From Limosilactobacillus gastricus DSM 16045 (GTDB taxonomy: Bacteria > Bacillota > Bacilli > Lactobacillales > Lactobacillaceae), in the NCBI RefSeq assembly GCF_001434365.1, contig NZ_AZFN01000009.1:26397-83725 (forward strand): a DNA stretch of 57,329 bases, given 5' to 3'. Shown here piece by piece: positions 27,725 through 35,058 of this stretch. The position numbers were made by a program, and so were the translations under genes. Position 1 is the first letter of the stretch. Every line of letters begins with the position of its first letter. The notes beneath the pieces were generated by a model. That model was not told where the DNA came from. It did no database searches and worked only from the letters and a program-made list of their open reading frames with translations.

Positions 27725-28909
27725 TTATTTCTCCTTAAAAACTCGCATTGGCAAATACCAATGCACTAATAATTCACCTTCAATTACAATAATGAAAACA
27801 TTTAAGACAAGGTTTGAACTCATCACCGTCGCCAATAGTAAAATAATTGCGACCGGCCATAGCACCCGTCGAGTCAAGCTTAGATAAGCATTTTGACGTT
27901 GCTTGGCTTCCAGGGGATACAGATAAGTGAAGACCTTATTGTCAAATTGATGATACTCAGGTCCTAGTTGACTGACAATTACATATAAACTTAATGCTAA
28001 TACGACCGTCTGCAACCAATTGATAGGAATGAAAAAGGTAATGATTGCTAAGATTAATGTTAAGCGCACTACCAATCCACTGGTATCGGAACCTCGTACG
28101 AAGCCTCGGGCATATAAATAGCCCCACTGACCATCTTGGTGGGCTAAATATTTGATAATTCCATCCGCCCAAGCCCGACGTTTCACTCGTCCTTGCACTT
28201 GCGGAACATCCGTGAAGAGATTAAAAAACCGATAGATCGATTCGGTACGTGCTTGTTCATAAGCAATGGCGGCTGGCCAATCAAAGCTACCCCGCGAATT
28301 TAAATATTGGCCAGTTAGCAAAAGTATTAAACTAAGAACCAAGGCCATCAATGACCACCCCATCCACATGGTCGCCGCAACCACCAGGGTCATGCCCCAC
28401 TGTACGAAATTAATTAATCGTGTGTTCTTCGTAAAATTCAAGAAGCGTTGCTTTTCCCAAACTAACCAATTTAATTTTAAAATTACCACCGTCAAACCGA
28501 TCACAACCATAGTAAGGGGCGAAATTTTCATGATAGTTAAAGCCAAGGGCAGTGCGATAACTGTTAGGGCCAAAGTCATAATTAAACCTAGGCTCGCACT
28601 ATAATAGCTTGCTGGTTTTAAATACTGCTTGATTTGACTAGTTAAGGGCAATAAAACAACTGGATCAGGTTGTTCAACAAACAGGGCCCAGCGTCCGACT
28701 TGCATAGCTAACGTAACCCATCCAATTAGTACCATTCGCCACCATGGTTGCGTATTAACCTGCGGTAACAACTGATCATAACTGTAAGCCATCGCTCCTG
28801 CCATAAAGAAAAGAGCAATAATAAAATGATCATTAAAAACCAGTCGCCAGTAATGCAGATAATGGACCCAACGACTTTGCTGACGTTGCCAAAATAATTT
28901 AGTTAGCAT
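27725..28909 (-). CDS. ecsB: ABC transporter permease EcsB
   Basis: 394-aa membrane protein with about eight hydrophobic segments and the EcsB-type N-terminus ('LFWQRQQSRWVHYLHYWRLVFNDHF'). In Bacillus EcsAB affects protein secretion, membrane proteolysis and competence. It overlaps ecsA by 11 bases. Confidence 0.9.
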   Translation of the reverse strand: MLTKLFWQRQQSRWVHYLHYWRLVFNDHFIIALFFMAGAMAYSYDQLLPQVNTQPWWRMVLIGWVTLAMQVGRWALFVEQPDPVVLLPLTSQIKQYLKPASYYSASLGLIMTLALTVIALPLALTIMKISPLTMVVIGLTVVILKLNWLVWEKQRFLNFTKNTRLINFVQWGMTLVVAATMWMGWSLMALVLSLILLLTGQYLNSRGSFDWPAAIAYEQARTESIYRFFNLFTDVPQVQGRVKRRAWADGIIKYLAHQDGQWGYLYARGFVRGSDTSGLVVRLTLILAIITFFIPINWLQTVVLALSLYVIVSQLGPEYHQFDNKVFTYLYPLEAKQRQNAYLSLTRRVLWPVAIILLLATVMSSNLVLNVFIIVIEGELLVHWYLPMRVFKEK

Positions 28910-29636
28910 GGTGATCTCCTTGCGCTAATTGCAAATAGATTTCATCCAAGGATTCTCCCTGATGACCACTCAAAGCCTGCAAATCTTGTAGACTACCTAG
29001 AGCTTGCACCTGCCCGTCAGCTAACAAGACGAATCGATCACAATATCTTTGGGCCGTATCGAGAACGTGCGTTGACATAAGAATAGCCACTCCTTGAGCT
29101 TTCTTTTGATCAATAATTGTCAACAAATCGTGGACGGCTAAGGGATCCAGGCCATAAAAAGGTTCATCAATTACTAATAACTTCGCCTCGGTCATAAAGG
29201 CCATACAAATCATGACCTTTTGCTTCATCCCCTTTGAAAAATCAACTGGAAACCAGTCCAATTTATTTTCTAACCGAAAAGTCTTTAATAGCTCCTTGGC
29301 CCGTTGCCAAGCTGAACTTGGATCTAATTGATAGGCATTGATGGTCAATTGGAGATGTTCCCGTAAGGTCAGTTCTTCATATAAAACCGGTGTTTCTGGA
29401 ACATAAGCGATGGCTTTTTTGTAGGTAAGCGGATCATTGGCTAAGGTGGCCCCATTAACTTGAATCGAACCCGAGAATGGTTGTAACAGACCAATAATAT
29501 GATTAATCGTGGTTGACTTACCAGCCCCATTTAAGCCAATCAACCCCACTAATTCGCCGGGTTGAACTTGAAAGCTAATATTTTTTAAAACTGGCACTTG
29601 GGAATATCCACCGACCAGTTGGTCAATTGTTAACAT
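28899..29636 (-). CDS. ecsA: ABC transporter ATP-binding protein EcsA
   Basis: 245-aa ATPase with Walker A GLNGAGKST (34-42), signature 'FSKGMKQKVMI' and Walker B 'LLVIDEPFYGLDP'. The signature FSKGMKQ is characteristic of EcsA. AAGGAG lies 6 bases upstream of the ATG. It is divergent from hit, the conserved Firmicutes arrangement. Confidence 0.92.
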   Translation of the reverse strand: MLTIDQLVGGYSQVPVLKNISFQVQPGELVGLIGLNGAGKSTTINHIIGLLQPFSGSIQVNGATLANDPLTYKKAIAYVPETPVLYEELTLREHLQLTINAYQLDPSSAWQRAKELLKTFRLENKLDWFPVDFSKGMKQKVMICMAFMTEAKLLVIDEPFYGLDPLAVHDLLTIIDQKKAQGVAILMSTHVLDTAQRYCDRFVLLADGQVQALGSLQDLQALSGHQGESLDEIYLQLAQGDHHAN

Positions 29637-29747
29637 TTGTCGCTCCTTTTATTAGTTCACTGATTATATCATAGTAATCCAAAGATCAAAATGCAATTAT
29701 CACCCCAGTTGCGGTATACTAATGGAAATGAAAGCGAGGTTATGAAG

Positions 29748-30176
29748 ATGGAAGATTGTATTTTTTGCAAAATTATTGCTGGCGAGATCCCTAGCTATAC
29801 CGTGTATGAAGATGATGTCGTCAAGGCTTTCTTGGACATTTCTCAAAATACACCTGGTCACACGCTAGTGATTCCTAAGAAGCATGTAAAAGATATTTTT
29901 GAATACGATGAAGATTTAGCGGCCGAAGTTTTTAAACGGATTCCTAAGATTGCCCGGGCCATCAAGGCGTCAAATCCTGATATCAAGGGCATGAACGTTA
30001 TGAATAATAATGGTGAAGTGGCTTATCAAAGCGTCTTCCACAGTCACTGGCATCTCTTACCACGCTATTCCAGTGATGATGATTTCAAGATTAACTTTAC
30101 TGACCACTCTAACGATTATGCTAGCGAAGATTACGAAGCCGTTCGCCAATCCATCGCAGCTCAGTTCAAGGATTAA
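29748..30176 (+). CDS. hit: HIT family nucleotide-binding protein
   Basis: 142-aa histidine-triad protein (Hinge/Hit type hydrolase): 'CIFCKIIAGEIPSYTVYEDD' at the N-terminus and the triad HSHWHLL. The start MEDCIFCK at 29748 is 8 bases after GAGG; an ATG two codons earlier is too close. Divergent from ecsA, as in Bacillus. Confidence 0.93.
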   Translation: MEDCIFCKIIAGEIPSYTVYEDDVVKAFLDISQNTPGHTLVIPKKHVKDIFEYDEDLAAEVFKRIPKIARAIKASNPDIKGMNVMNNNGEVAYQSVFHSHWHLLPRYSSDDDFKINFTDHSNDYASEDYEAVRQSIAAQFKD

Positions 30177-30178
30177 TC

Positions 30179-30406
30179 ATGTTTACCAAAGTAAAAGCGG
30201 AAGTTAAAGATTATCAGAATCATCTAACAGCAATCACAAAGGCCGGTCAAGATTTAGGTAACCATGCCCAAACTTTAACGAATGAACTGGCTAATTTAAT
30301 TCAAGTGATTGCAGAAATTAATCACGATCTGGAATTGTTTAATTTCCGTAATCAAGCTCATTTGGACCGGATCAATCATATTTTAGAAAAATATCATCAA
30401 TCATAA
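30179..30406 (+). CDS. Small helical protein of unknown function downstream of hit
   Basis: 75 aa, almost entirely amphipathic helix ('KDYQNHLTAITKAGQDLGNHAQTLTNELANLIQV'), suggesting a short coiled coil. AAGGA lies 6 bases before the ATG, 2 bases after the hit stop, so it is co-transcribed with hit. I do not recognise the family. Confidence 0.75.
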   Translation: MFTKVKAEVKDYQNHLTAITKAGQDLGNHAQTLTNELANLIQVIAEINHDLELFNFRNQAHLDRINHILEKYHQS

Positions 30407-30411
30407 AAGAA

Positions 30412-30460
30412 GAGGATTGGAAGAACCTAATGATGGTTCCTCCAATCCTCATTTTCTTTA
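30412..30460. terminator. Terminator after the hit operon
   Basis: Long stem GAGGATTGG-AAGAACC / GGTTC-TCCAATCCTC (30412-30427 and 30435-30450) followed by ATTTTCTTT. It may also act on the minus strand after cysK. Confidence 0.85.
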
Positions 30461-30540
30461 ATCATACTGGTAACAGTGCTCCATGAGTCTCAAGCTATCT
30501 CGATAGAGTTCCTTCATGTTTTTTCCGGCTTATTGTCTAC

Positions 30541-31473
30541 TTATTCAAAGTTGAATAAATCCGTTGAGAGGTATCGTTCACCACCATCCGGTGCCACCGT
30601 AACGACCTTCCTACCTGCTCCTAACTCTTGAGCTAATTGGATTGCTCCGGCAATATTGGCCCCTGCCGAAATCCCTGGTAAAAATCCTTCTTGTCGGGAA
30701 ACCGCTTGGGCGGTCGCAATCGCCTCATCGCTGGAAATTTCAACGATACCATCATAAACATCTTGATCCAAAGTAGCTGGAATAAAACCAGCACTAATTC
30801 CTTGGATCTTGTGTTTACCAGCTTGACCATCCTTTAGTAATGGTGATTCAGCAGGTTCTAAAGCATAAACCTTGACGTGATCATTAACCGCCTTTAAGTC
30901 GTGACCAATTCCTGTCAAAGTTCCACCAGTCCCAACCCCGGCAACAAAGGCGTCTGGTAAATCATCTTCACCAAATGCAGCAATAATTTCCTTCCCAGTC
31001 GTTGCTTCATGGGCCGCTGGGTTGGCTGGATTTTCAAATTGCATCGGCATAAAGTAGCCTTTTTGATCTACTAATTCTTGAGCCTTAGCAATCGAACCCT
31101 TCATTCCATCGGCTCCAGGAGTCAAGATTAGTTCAGCCCCATAACCTTGCATTAATTTACGTCGTTCTACACTCATGGTTTCTGGCATGGTAATGACTAG
31201 GTGATAACCTTTTGCAGCTGCAACGGCTGCTAATCCGATTCCTGTATTCCCCGAAGTCGGTTCAACAATCGTATCCCCCGCTTTCAAAAGGCCATCTGCT
31301 TCCGCCTTTTCAATCATGGCTAAGGCAATCCGATCCTTAATTGAACCGGCTGGGTTAAAGAATTCCAATTTAACGTAAACATCAGCGGCCCCTTCTGGAA
31401 CCACTCGGTTAAGTTTAACAATTGGAGTATTGCCAATTAATTCATTAATTGAGTTGTAGATTTGCTTTGTCAT
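30541..31473 (-). CDS. cysK: Cysteine synthase A (O-acetylserine sulfhydrylase)
   Basis: 310-aa PLP enzyme forming cysteine from O-acetylserine and sulfide. PLP Lys46 is in '[11 protein letters not shown]', followed by '[12 protein letters not shown]' and '[10 protein letters not shown]'. The ATG overlaps the upstream MetA-like gene by 4 bases (ATGA), so the two are translationally coupled. AAAGGAG is 10 bases before it. The pair is preceded by a cysteine-codon leader and terminator. Confidence 0.94.
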   Translation of the reverse strand: MTKQIYNSINELIGNTPIVKLNRVVPEGAADVYVKLEFFNPAGSIKDRIALAMIEKAEADGLLKAGDTIVEPTSGNTGIGLAAVAAAKGYHLVITMPETMSVERRKLMQGYGAELILTPGADGMKGSIAKAQELVDQKGYFMPMQFENPANPAAHEATTGKEIIAAFGEDDLPDAFVAGVGTGGTLTGIGHDLKAVNDHVKVYALEPAESPLLKDGQAGKHKIQGISAGFIPATLDQDVYDGIVEISSDEAIATAQAVSRQEGFLPGISAGANIAGAIQLAQELGAGRKVVTVAPDGGERYLSTDLFNFE

Positions 31474-32273
31474 ATTGTTATTTCTCCTTTGACTTGAGTT
31501 AACCAATTTTCAAAAAAACGTTGTGAAACGGTTTGCCAGTGATAAACTGGCTCACCTAGTTGCATATAATAATTTACCGGCCGGGCGATTAAGCCGGGCG
31601 AACTTTTGGTCGCTTGCACTTCCCGTTGGTATTCCTTTAATAGAGCGCGTTGACCATACTCCAAATGCGAAAACAAGAAGGTAAACGGAAATTCACGACT
31701 AGTGAGTAAAAAGTTCCGATGATTAGAAGCTACCGCATTCACTACCAAATCTTTAGTTGCGACAATTTGATCTGAATCCATTTCCGCGTAACGAGCGTGC
31801 GGAGCCATGAAACCTGACTGCAGTCCCTTTAACAAGGCGGTTGGTTGAGTAATTTGATGAGAATAAGCGCCGAATAATTTGTTCGCTAACGGGTACTTAT
31901 CAATCTCATAAAAGTGATGCATTGCGACCATGGCTCCCCAACAGACAAAGAGGGTCGGAATGCGCTTAGTTTTTAATTGTTCTAATAGTGCGATTATCTC
32001 ATCATAATAAGTCACTTCTTCAAAATCAATTTGTTCTAATGGCGCTCCGGTGATAATAAAAGCATCATAGCGATAAACTTGATTAACCGCCAAGGGCTGC
32101 GAAATTTTAGCCACTAACTCTGGAACGGGACGATCAAGATAATGATCAACCGGATACAAGAATTCAATTTGAACTTGGGGGTCAGCGAACTTTAAAACTT
32201 CTTGAAATCGTTTTTGAGTATCAAGCTTATCATGCATTAAATTTAAAATTCCAATGGTAGTCGTTATTGTCAC
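31470..32273 (-). CDS. MetA-family O-acetyltransferase, probably serine O-acetyltransferase (CysE function)
   Basis: 267-aa homoserine O-acyltransferase (MetA) fold with catalytic Cys111 in 'TLFVCWGAM', His203 and Glu205 in 'SHLEYGQ'. The residue after TGAPL is Glu80; at this site in characterised MetA proteins Glu selects acetyl-CoA and Gly succinyl-CoA. Coupling to cysK by an ATGA overlap and a Cys-codon leader point to O-acetylserine synthesis; a MetA-like serine acetyltransferase beside cysK has, from memory, been reported in Lactobacillus casei. The in-frame GTG at 32273 touches the GGAGG, and an ATA at 32267 has ideal 6-base spacing, so the true start may be AUA. A stop codon three codons upstream excludes a longer form. 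Confidence 0.85.
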   Translation of the reverse strand: MTITTTIGILNLMHDKLDTQKRFQEVLKFADPQVQIEFLYPVDHYLDRPVPELVAKISQPLAVNQVYRYDAFIITGAPLEQIDFEEVTYYDEIIALLEQLKTKRIPTLFVCWGAMVAMHHFYEIDKYPLANKLFGAYSHQITQPTALLKGLQSGFMAPHARYAEMDSDQIVATKDLVVNAVASNHRNFLLTSREFPFTFLFSHLEYGQRALLKEYQREVQATKSSPGLIARPVNYYMQLGEPVYHWQTVSQRFFENWLTQVKGEITI

Positions 32274-32289
32274 CCTCCTTTATCTTTAC

Positions 32290-32326
32290 AAACAAAAACG
32301 GTCACTAACCAACATGGCTAGTGACC
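32290..32326 (-). terminator. Attenuator terminator in the cysteine operon leader
   Basis: GGTCACTA (minus, 32326-32319) pairs perfectly with TAGTGACC (32307-32300); additional CCA/TGG pairs can close the loop. It is followed by GTTTTTG. It lies 24 bases after the leader ORF stop and about 20 bases before the operon ribosome site, so it must be controlled for the operon to be expressed. Confidence 0.85.
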
Positions 32327-32385
32327 TTTTAGATCAAGGTTTTCGAGATCCTATCGTACCCCAAAAGACCCAACTGAGACCATGT
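32312..32385 (-). promoter_or_regulatory. Candidate antiterminator pairing in the cysteine operon leader
   Basis: ACATGGTCTCAGT (minus, 32385-32373; leader codons 17-21) can pair over 11 bp, with two single-base bulges, with ACTAGCCATGT (32322-32312), which forms part of the left arm and loop of the terminator. The two structures are mutually exclusive. A competing small hairpin AACTGA/TCAGTT lies within the first segment. Confidence 0.6.
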
Positions 32386-32434
32386 CAGTTCGGATATTTT
32401 GACGAGTACAACAACAAAATACATTTCTTAACAT
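32351..32434 (-). CDS. Cysteine-rich leader peptide of the cysK operon (attenuator uORF)
   Basis: 27-codon ORF beginning MLRNVFCCCTRQN and ending ...GVR. GGAG lies 8 bases before the ATG within GAAAGGAGCT, as strong as any in the window. Codons 7-9 are three TGT Cys codons in a row (32416-32408), in a genome where Cys is rare. It starts about 30 bases after a consensus promoter and ends before an intrinsic terminator. Layout matches amino-acid leader peptides: a ribosome stalled on Cys codons would free codons 17-21 to form the antiterminator, while a ribosome reaching the stop codon would cover them and allow termination. Too short for routine gene callers. Confidence 0.75.
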   Translation of the reverse strand: MLRNVFCCCTRQNIRTDMVSVGSFGVR

Positions 32435-32470
32435 AATCTCAGCTCCTTTCTTCGTTTGCTTGTTGAGGTA

Positions 32471-32499
32471 ACTTTACCTGATCTCTTACTATTTGTCAA
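32471..32499 (-). promoter_or_regulatory. Sigma-A promoter of the cysteine operon with an overlapping palindrome
   Basis: -35 TTGACA (32499-32494), 17-bp spacer, -10 TAAAGT (32476-32471). The -10 sits inside a 5-2-5 palindrome GGTAA-AG-TTACC, which could be an operator or chance. Confidence 0.8.
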
Positions 32500-32510
32500 C
32501 AATTATTATT

Positions 32511-32537
32511 AAAAAACTCTTAGACTTACATCTAGCT
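32511..32537 (-). terminator. Weak terminator after prsA
   Basis: A short 5-bp hairpin (TAGAT/GTCTA) near 32520-32533 is followed by AGAGTTTTTT on the minus strand. It lies between the prsA stop and the cysteine promoter. Stem is weak, so read-through is likely. Confidence 0.35.
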
Positions 32538-32539
32538 TA

Positions 32540-33544
32540 TTATTCTGCACTACTGCTGGAAGCCGAACTCGATTCAGTTGAGCTACTATCACTGGATGAG
32601 CTTGAACTAGTGCTGCTAGAAGATGAGCTTGAAGAACTGGATGAACTAGATGAAGAAGTATTCAAGTAATCAGCTAGAATATTCTTCAAATCACTATCCT
32701 TAATTGAGACGTCACCCTTCTTCAAAGCCTTGGAAACGACCTTCTTGACGAAATCACTATCATTCATGTTTTCTGTGACAATCTGGTCTTTCAGGTCACT
32801 GATGTGATTAGCATACTTCCCTTTCGCTGGGTGCTTAATCATATAAATCACATAGTAAGTATCATCGTCACCTTGCACCGGACTGGTAGTGTATTCACCA
32901 TTCTTCAGTTTATAAGCGGCTGTCTTAACAGCATCTGGCAAGGACGTGTCCGTATTATCAAAGGTTGGCATAACCCCACCAGAAGAAGCCGTCGCACTAT
33001 CCGTCGACTTGGATTTAGCTAACTTCTTAAACTCTTTCAGCTTATTACTAGAAGTTGAGTTCAAATCATCAATGATACTTTGAGCATCCGATTCGCTACC
33101 CACCGTAATCATCGCCGTTGAGATCTTTGGTTGATATTCCTTCCATTGCTTCTTCAAAGCAGAAGTTGAGAAGGATGAACTTGCCCGAACAGCTTCTTCT
33201 AATAATAAGCGCGACCGAATTTGGTCTTTGAAGGTACTAGTAGTATACCCCTGTTGAGCAAGGACTGATGAGAAGGAACTTCCATAAGTCTTTTTCGCTG
33301 CATTATATTCTTTGTTAACGTCACTGGATGAAACCTTGCTGCCATATTGTTTCTCTAAAACTTTATCGAGGATCATTTGTTGCAAGACTTGCTTTCCAGC
33401 CGTCGTTTGTTTCATGCTACTGTAATATTCACTTTGGGTAATTTTTCCCCCATTAGTAGTCGCAACCGCTTTATTCCCACAGGCTGCTAGTGGTAGTGCG
33501 AGTGCAACCCCCGCAACTAAAGCCAAAATTTTCTTGGACTTCAA
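32540..33544 (-). CDS. prsA: Foldase lipoprotein PrsA (PpiC-type peptidyl-prolyl isomerase)
   Basis: Membrane-anchored extracellular foldase of about 334 aa. Signal peptide ends in a lipobox LAAC; the mature part has N-domain helices, a parvulin domain ('KISTAMITVGSESDAQSIID', 'SGGVMPTFDN', 'TSPVQGDDDTYYVIYMIK') and an unusual C-terminal tail of about 40 residues that is almost all Ser with a few Thr, Asp and Glu. The start is TTG at 33544, about 10 bases after AAAGGA; the GTG three codons earlier lies only 1 base from it. Confidence 0.93.
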   Translation of the reverse strand: MKSKKILALVAGVALALPLAACGNKAVATTNGGKITQSEYYSSMKQTTAGKQVLQQMILDKVLEKQYGSKVSSSDVNKEYNAAKKTYGSSFSSVLAQQGYTTSTFKDQIRSRLLLEEAVRASSSFSTSALKKQWKEYQPKISTAMITVGSESDAQSIIDDLNSTSSNKLKEFKKLAKSKSTDSATASSGGVMPTFDNTDTSLPDAVKTAAYKLKNGEYTTSPVQGDDDTYYVIYMIKHPAKGKYANHISDLKDQIVTENMNDSDFVKKVVSKALKKGDVSIKDSDLKNILADYLNTSSSSSSSSSSSSSSSTSSSSSSDSSSTESSSASSSSAE

Positions 33545-33608
33545 ACTATTCACATCCTTTTTATTGATACCTGTTTAATATACCACATGTTAAAGGAAAA
33601 CTCTGGAT

Positions 33609-34571
33609 TTACTCGGAATCTTTAAAATCTCTTTGCAATTCATCCTTAAAAAAGCGCCGGTTTTCTAGTGAAAAAACACGTTCCGAATAATCATCAATTT
33701 CTACATTCTTCAGTGCTTGATTAATTTCCACAATCGAAGCATCTAATTCATCTAAGCGATGTAAGATTTCGGCTTCGATTAATTGGGGACGCACCGGAGA
33801 ACCATATTCTAGCAAACCATGATGAGCTAAAATAACATGTCGTAATAAGATGACCGGTTCGCTCTCGGCATCTAAGTACTTTCGTTGACAGGCTTGGACA
33901 ATTTCACCATCCACAATTGAGATATGCCCCAGTAAACTTCCCGCAATCGTATATTGAGTGGCCACTGGGCCTGATAATTCAATGACCTTGCCTAGATCAT
34001 GTAGCATCGCTCCCGCATACAAAAGCGAGCGATTAATTCCTGAATATTGCTCGGCCACAGCTTGTGCTAATCTCAGAATCGATAGCGTATGAAAAGCCAG
34101 TCCTCCAACTAGGGCATGATGATTAACTTTCGCAGCCGGATATTGAAAGAACTGATCACCATAATGATTCATTAGATCAGTGACAATAATCCGAAATTCA
34201 TCTACCTTAATGGCCGCAAAAAATGGTCGTAAAGCTTCTCGTAGCTCCTGATCGGTTAGGTCAACCCGTTGGACATATAAATTGGGATCAGCTGGTTCAT
34301 CATTCGTTGCCAATCGTAAGCCCTGGATATTAACCTGAGCTTGGCCTTGATATTGATCACCCAAGCCCTGCAGATAAACAACGCGTCCTGGTTGGAACTC
34401 ATCGATCTGAATCGGCGTGACATCCCAAAGATTACCACTAATCTCCCCAGTTTGATCGGAAAAGGTAATATTCAAATAAGGATTTCCGTTACGCGCTGTG
34501 CGGGATTGTACATCTTTGAGTAAAACAAAGAGGGTGACTGGTTCACCGACTTCAATTTGACTAATTTGCAT
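33609..34571 (-). CDS. yhaM: 3'-5' exoribonuclease YhaM
   Basis: About 320 aa: N-terminal OB-fold ('RNGNPYLNITFSDQTGEISGNLWDV') and C-terminal HD domain ('ALVGGLAFHTLSILRLA', 'GAMLHDLGKVIEL', 'ILAHHGLLEYGSP'). It trims single-stranded RNA ends. The second of two adjacent ATGs (34571) is 5 bases after GAGGAG and is preferred. In this genome it lies near prsA and hit, as in Bacillus. Confidence 0.93.
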   Translation of the reverse strand: MQISQIEVGEPVTLFVLLKDVQSRTARNGNPYLNITFSDQTGEISGNLWDVTPIQIDEFQPGRVVYLQGLGDQYQGQAQVNIQGLRLATNDEPADPNLYVQRVDLTDQELREALRPFFAAIKVDEFRIIVTDLMNHYGDQFFQYPAAKVNHHALVGGLAFHTLSILRLAQAVAEQYSGINRSLLYAGAMLHDLGKVIELSGPVATQYTIAGSLLGHISIVDGEIVQACQRKYLDAESEPVILLRHVILAHHGLLEYGSPVRPQLIEAEILHRLDELDASIVEINQALKNVEIDDYSERVFSLENRRFFKDELQRDFKDSE

Positions 34572-34584
34572 CATTACTCCTCAT

Positions 34585-34628
34585 GAAAAAACAACTCCAA
34601 GTTTGTCTTAGGCATCCTTGGAGTTGTT
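34585..34628 (-). terminator. Intrinsic terminator after the YheA-like gene
   Basis: 12-bp perfect stem AACAACTCCAAG / CTTGGAGTTGTT (34590-34601 and 34617-34628) followed by six T on the minus strand, just before yhaM. Confidence 0.88.
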
Positions 34629-34633
34629 AAATA

Positions 34634-34996
34634 TTATTCTGGATCCTTCAAAAGATCATTGTATAGGGATTGAATCGGACTCGTCAGATTTTGATTAATC
34701 TGTTGAATCATTTGATCAAGCCGTTTTTCTTGTTCCATTAACTTCATAATGGATGCTTCCGCGCTAACCTTTTTCGCCATGTCTTGAATGGCTTTGATTT
34801 CGTCTTCACTAGGTTGTTGGCCCTGCATTTGCTTGTGTTGGGCTTCCGCCTGTTGCTTTTGAAAATCCCGGAATAAAGCTACTGCCGCTTCATCTGCCAT
34901 CAGTTCTTCAACAGCTACCTTTAAATCCTGGTACTCTTGTGTTTCCACCATTTGGCGCGACATTTCATTTGCCGTATCAAAAATATTTACTACCAT
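34634..34996 (-). CDS. yheA: YlbF/YheA family protein (UPF0342)
   Basis: 120-aa all-helical protein of the YlbF/YmcA superfamily ('DLKVAVEELMADEAAVALFRDFQKQQAEAQHKQMQG', 'LMEQEKRLDQMIQQIN'). Relatives YlbF and YmcA form the Y-complex acting on RNase Y; YheA itself is less studied. The start MVVNIFD at 34996 matches the Bacillus homologue; GGAGG is 11 bases away, slightly long. Confidence 0.85.
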   Translation of the reverse strand: MVVNIFDTANEMSRQMVETQEYQDLKVAVEELMADEAAVALFRDFQKQQAEAQHKQMQGQQPSEDEIKAIQDMAKKVSAEASIMKLMEQEKRLDQMIQQINQNLTSPIQSLYNDLLKDPE

Positions 34997-35058
34997 CTTA
35001 ATTTGGTCCTCCATTAAAAATCTGTTCTGATTGTAACATGTTTTTTAGCTCTCAACCA

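Noticed and set aside
30458-30517. A 19-codon minus-strand ORF (MKELYRDSLRLMEH...) between cysK and the hit terminator
   Set aside because: Only a weak ribosome site (GGA) and no promoter; it lies after the cysK stop. Conservation would be needed to support it.
32254-32436. Plus-strand 60-aa ORF across the cysteine leader
   Set aside because: It runs opposite to the promoter, leader ORF and terminator, with no ribosome site.
32290-32464. T-box riboswitch in front of the cysteine operon
   Set aside because: No GGTGG-type T-box core or Stem I is present, unlike the leuS leader; the Cys-codon ORF explains the layout better.
32570-32660. Short tandem DNA repeats in the 3' part of prsA
   Set aside because: They are mixed Ser codons (TCA, AGT, AGC, TCT) of the poly-Ser tail rather than an independent DNA repeat.
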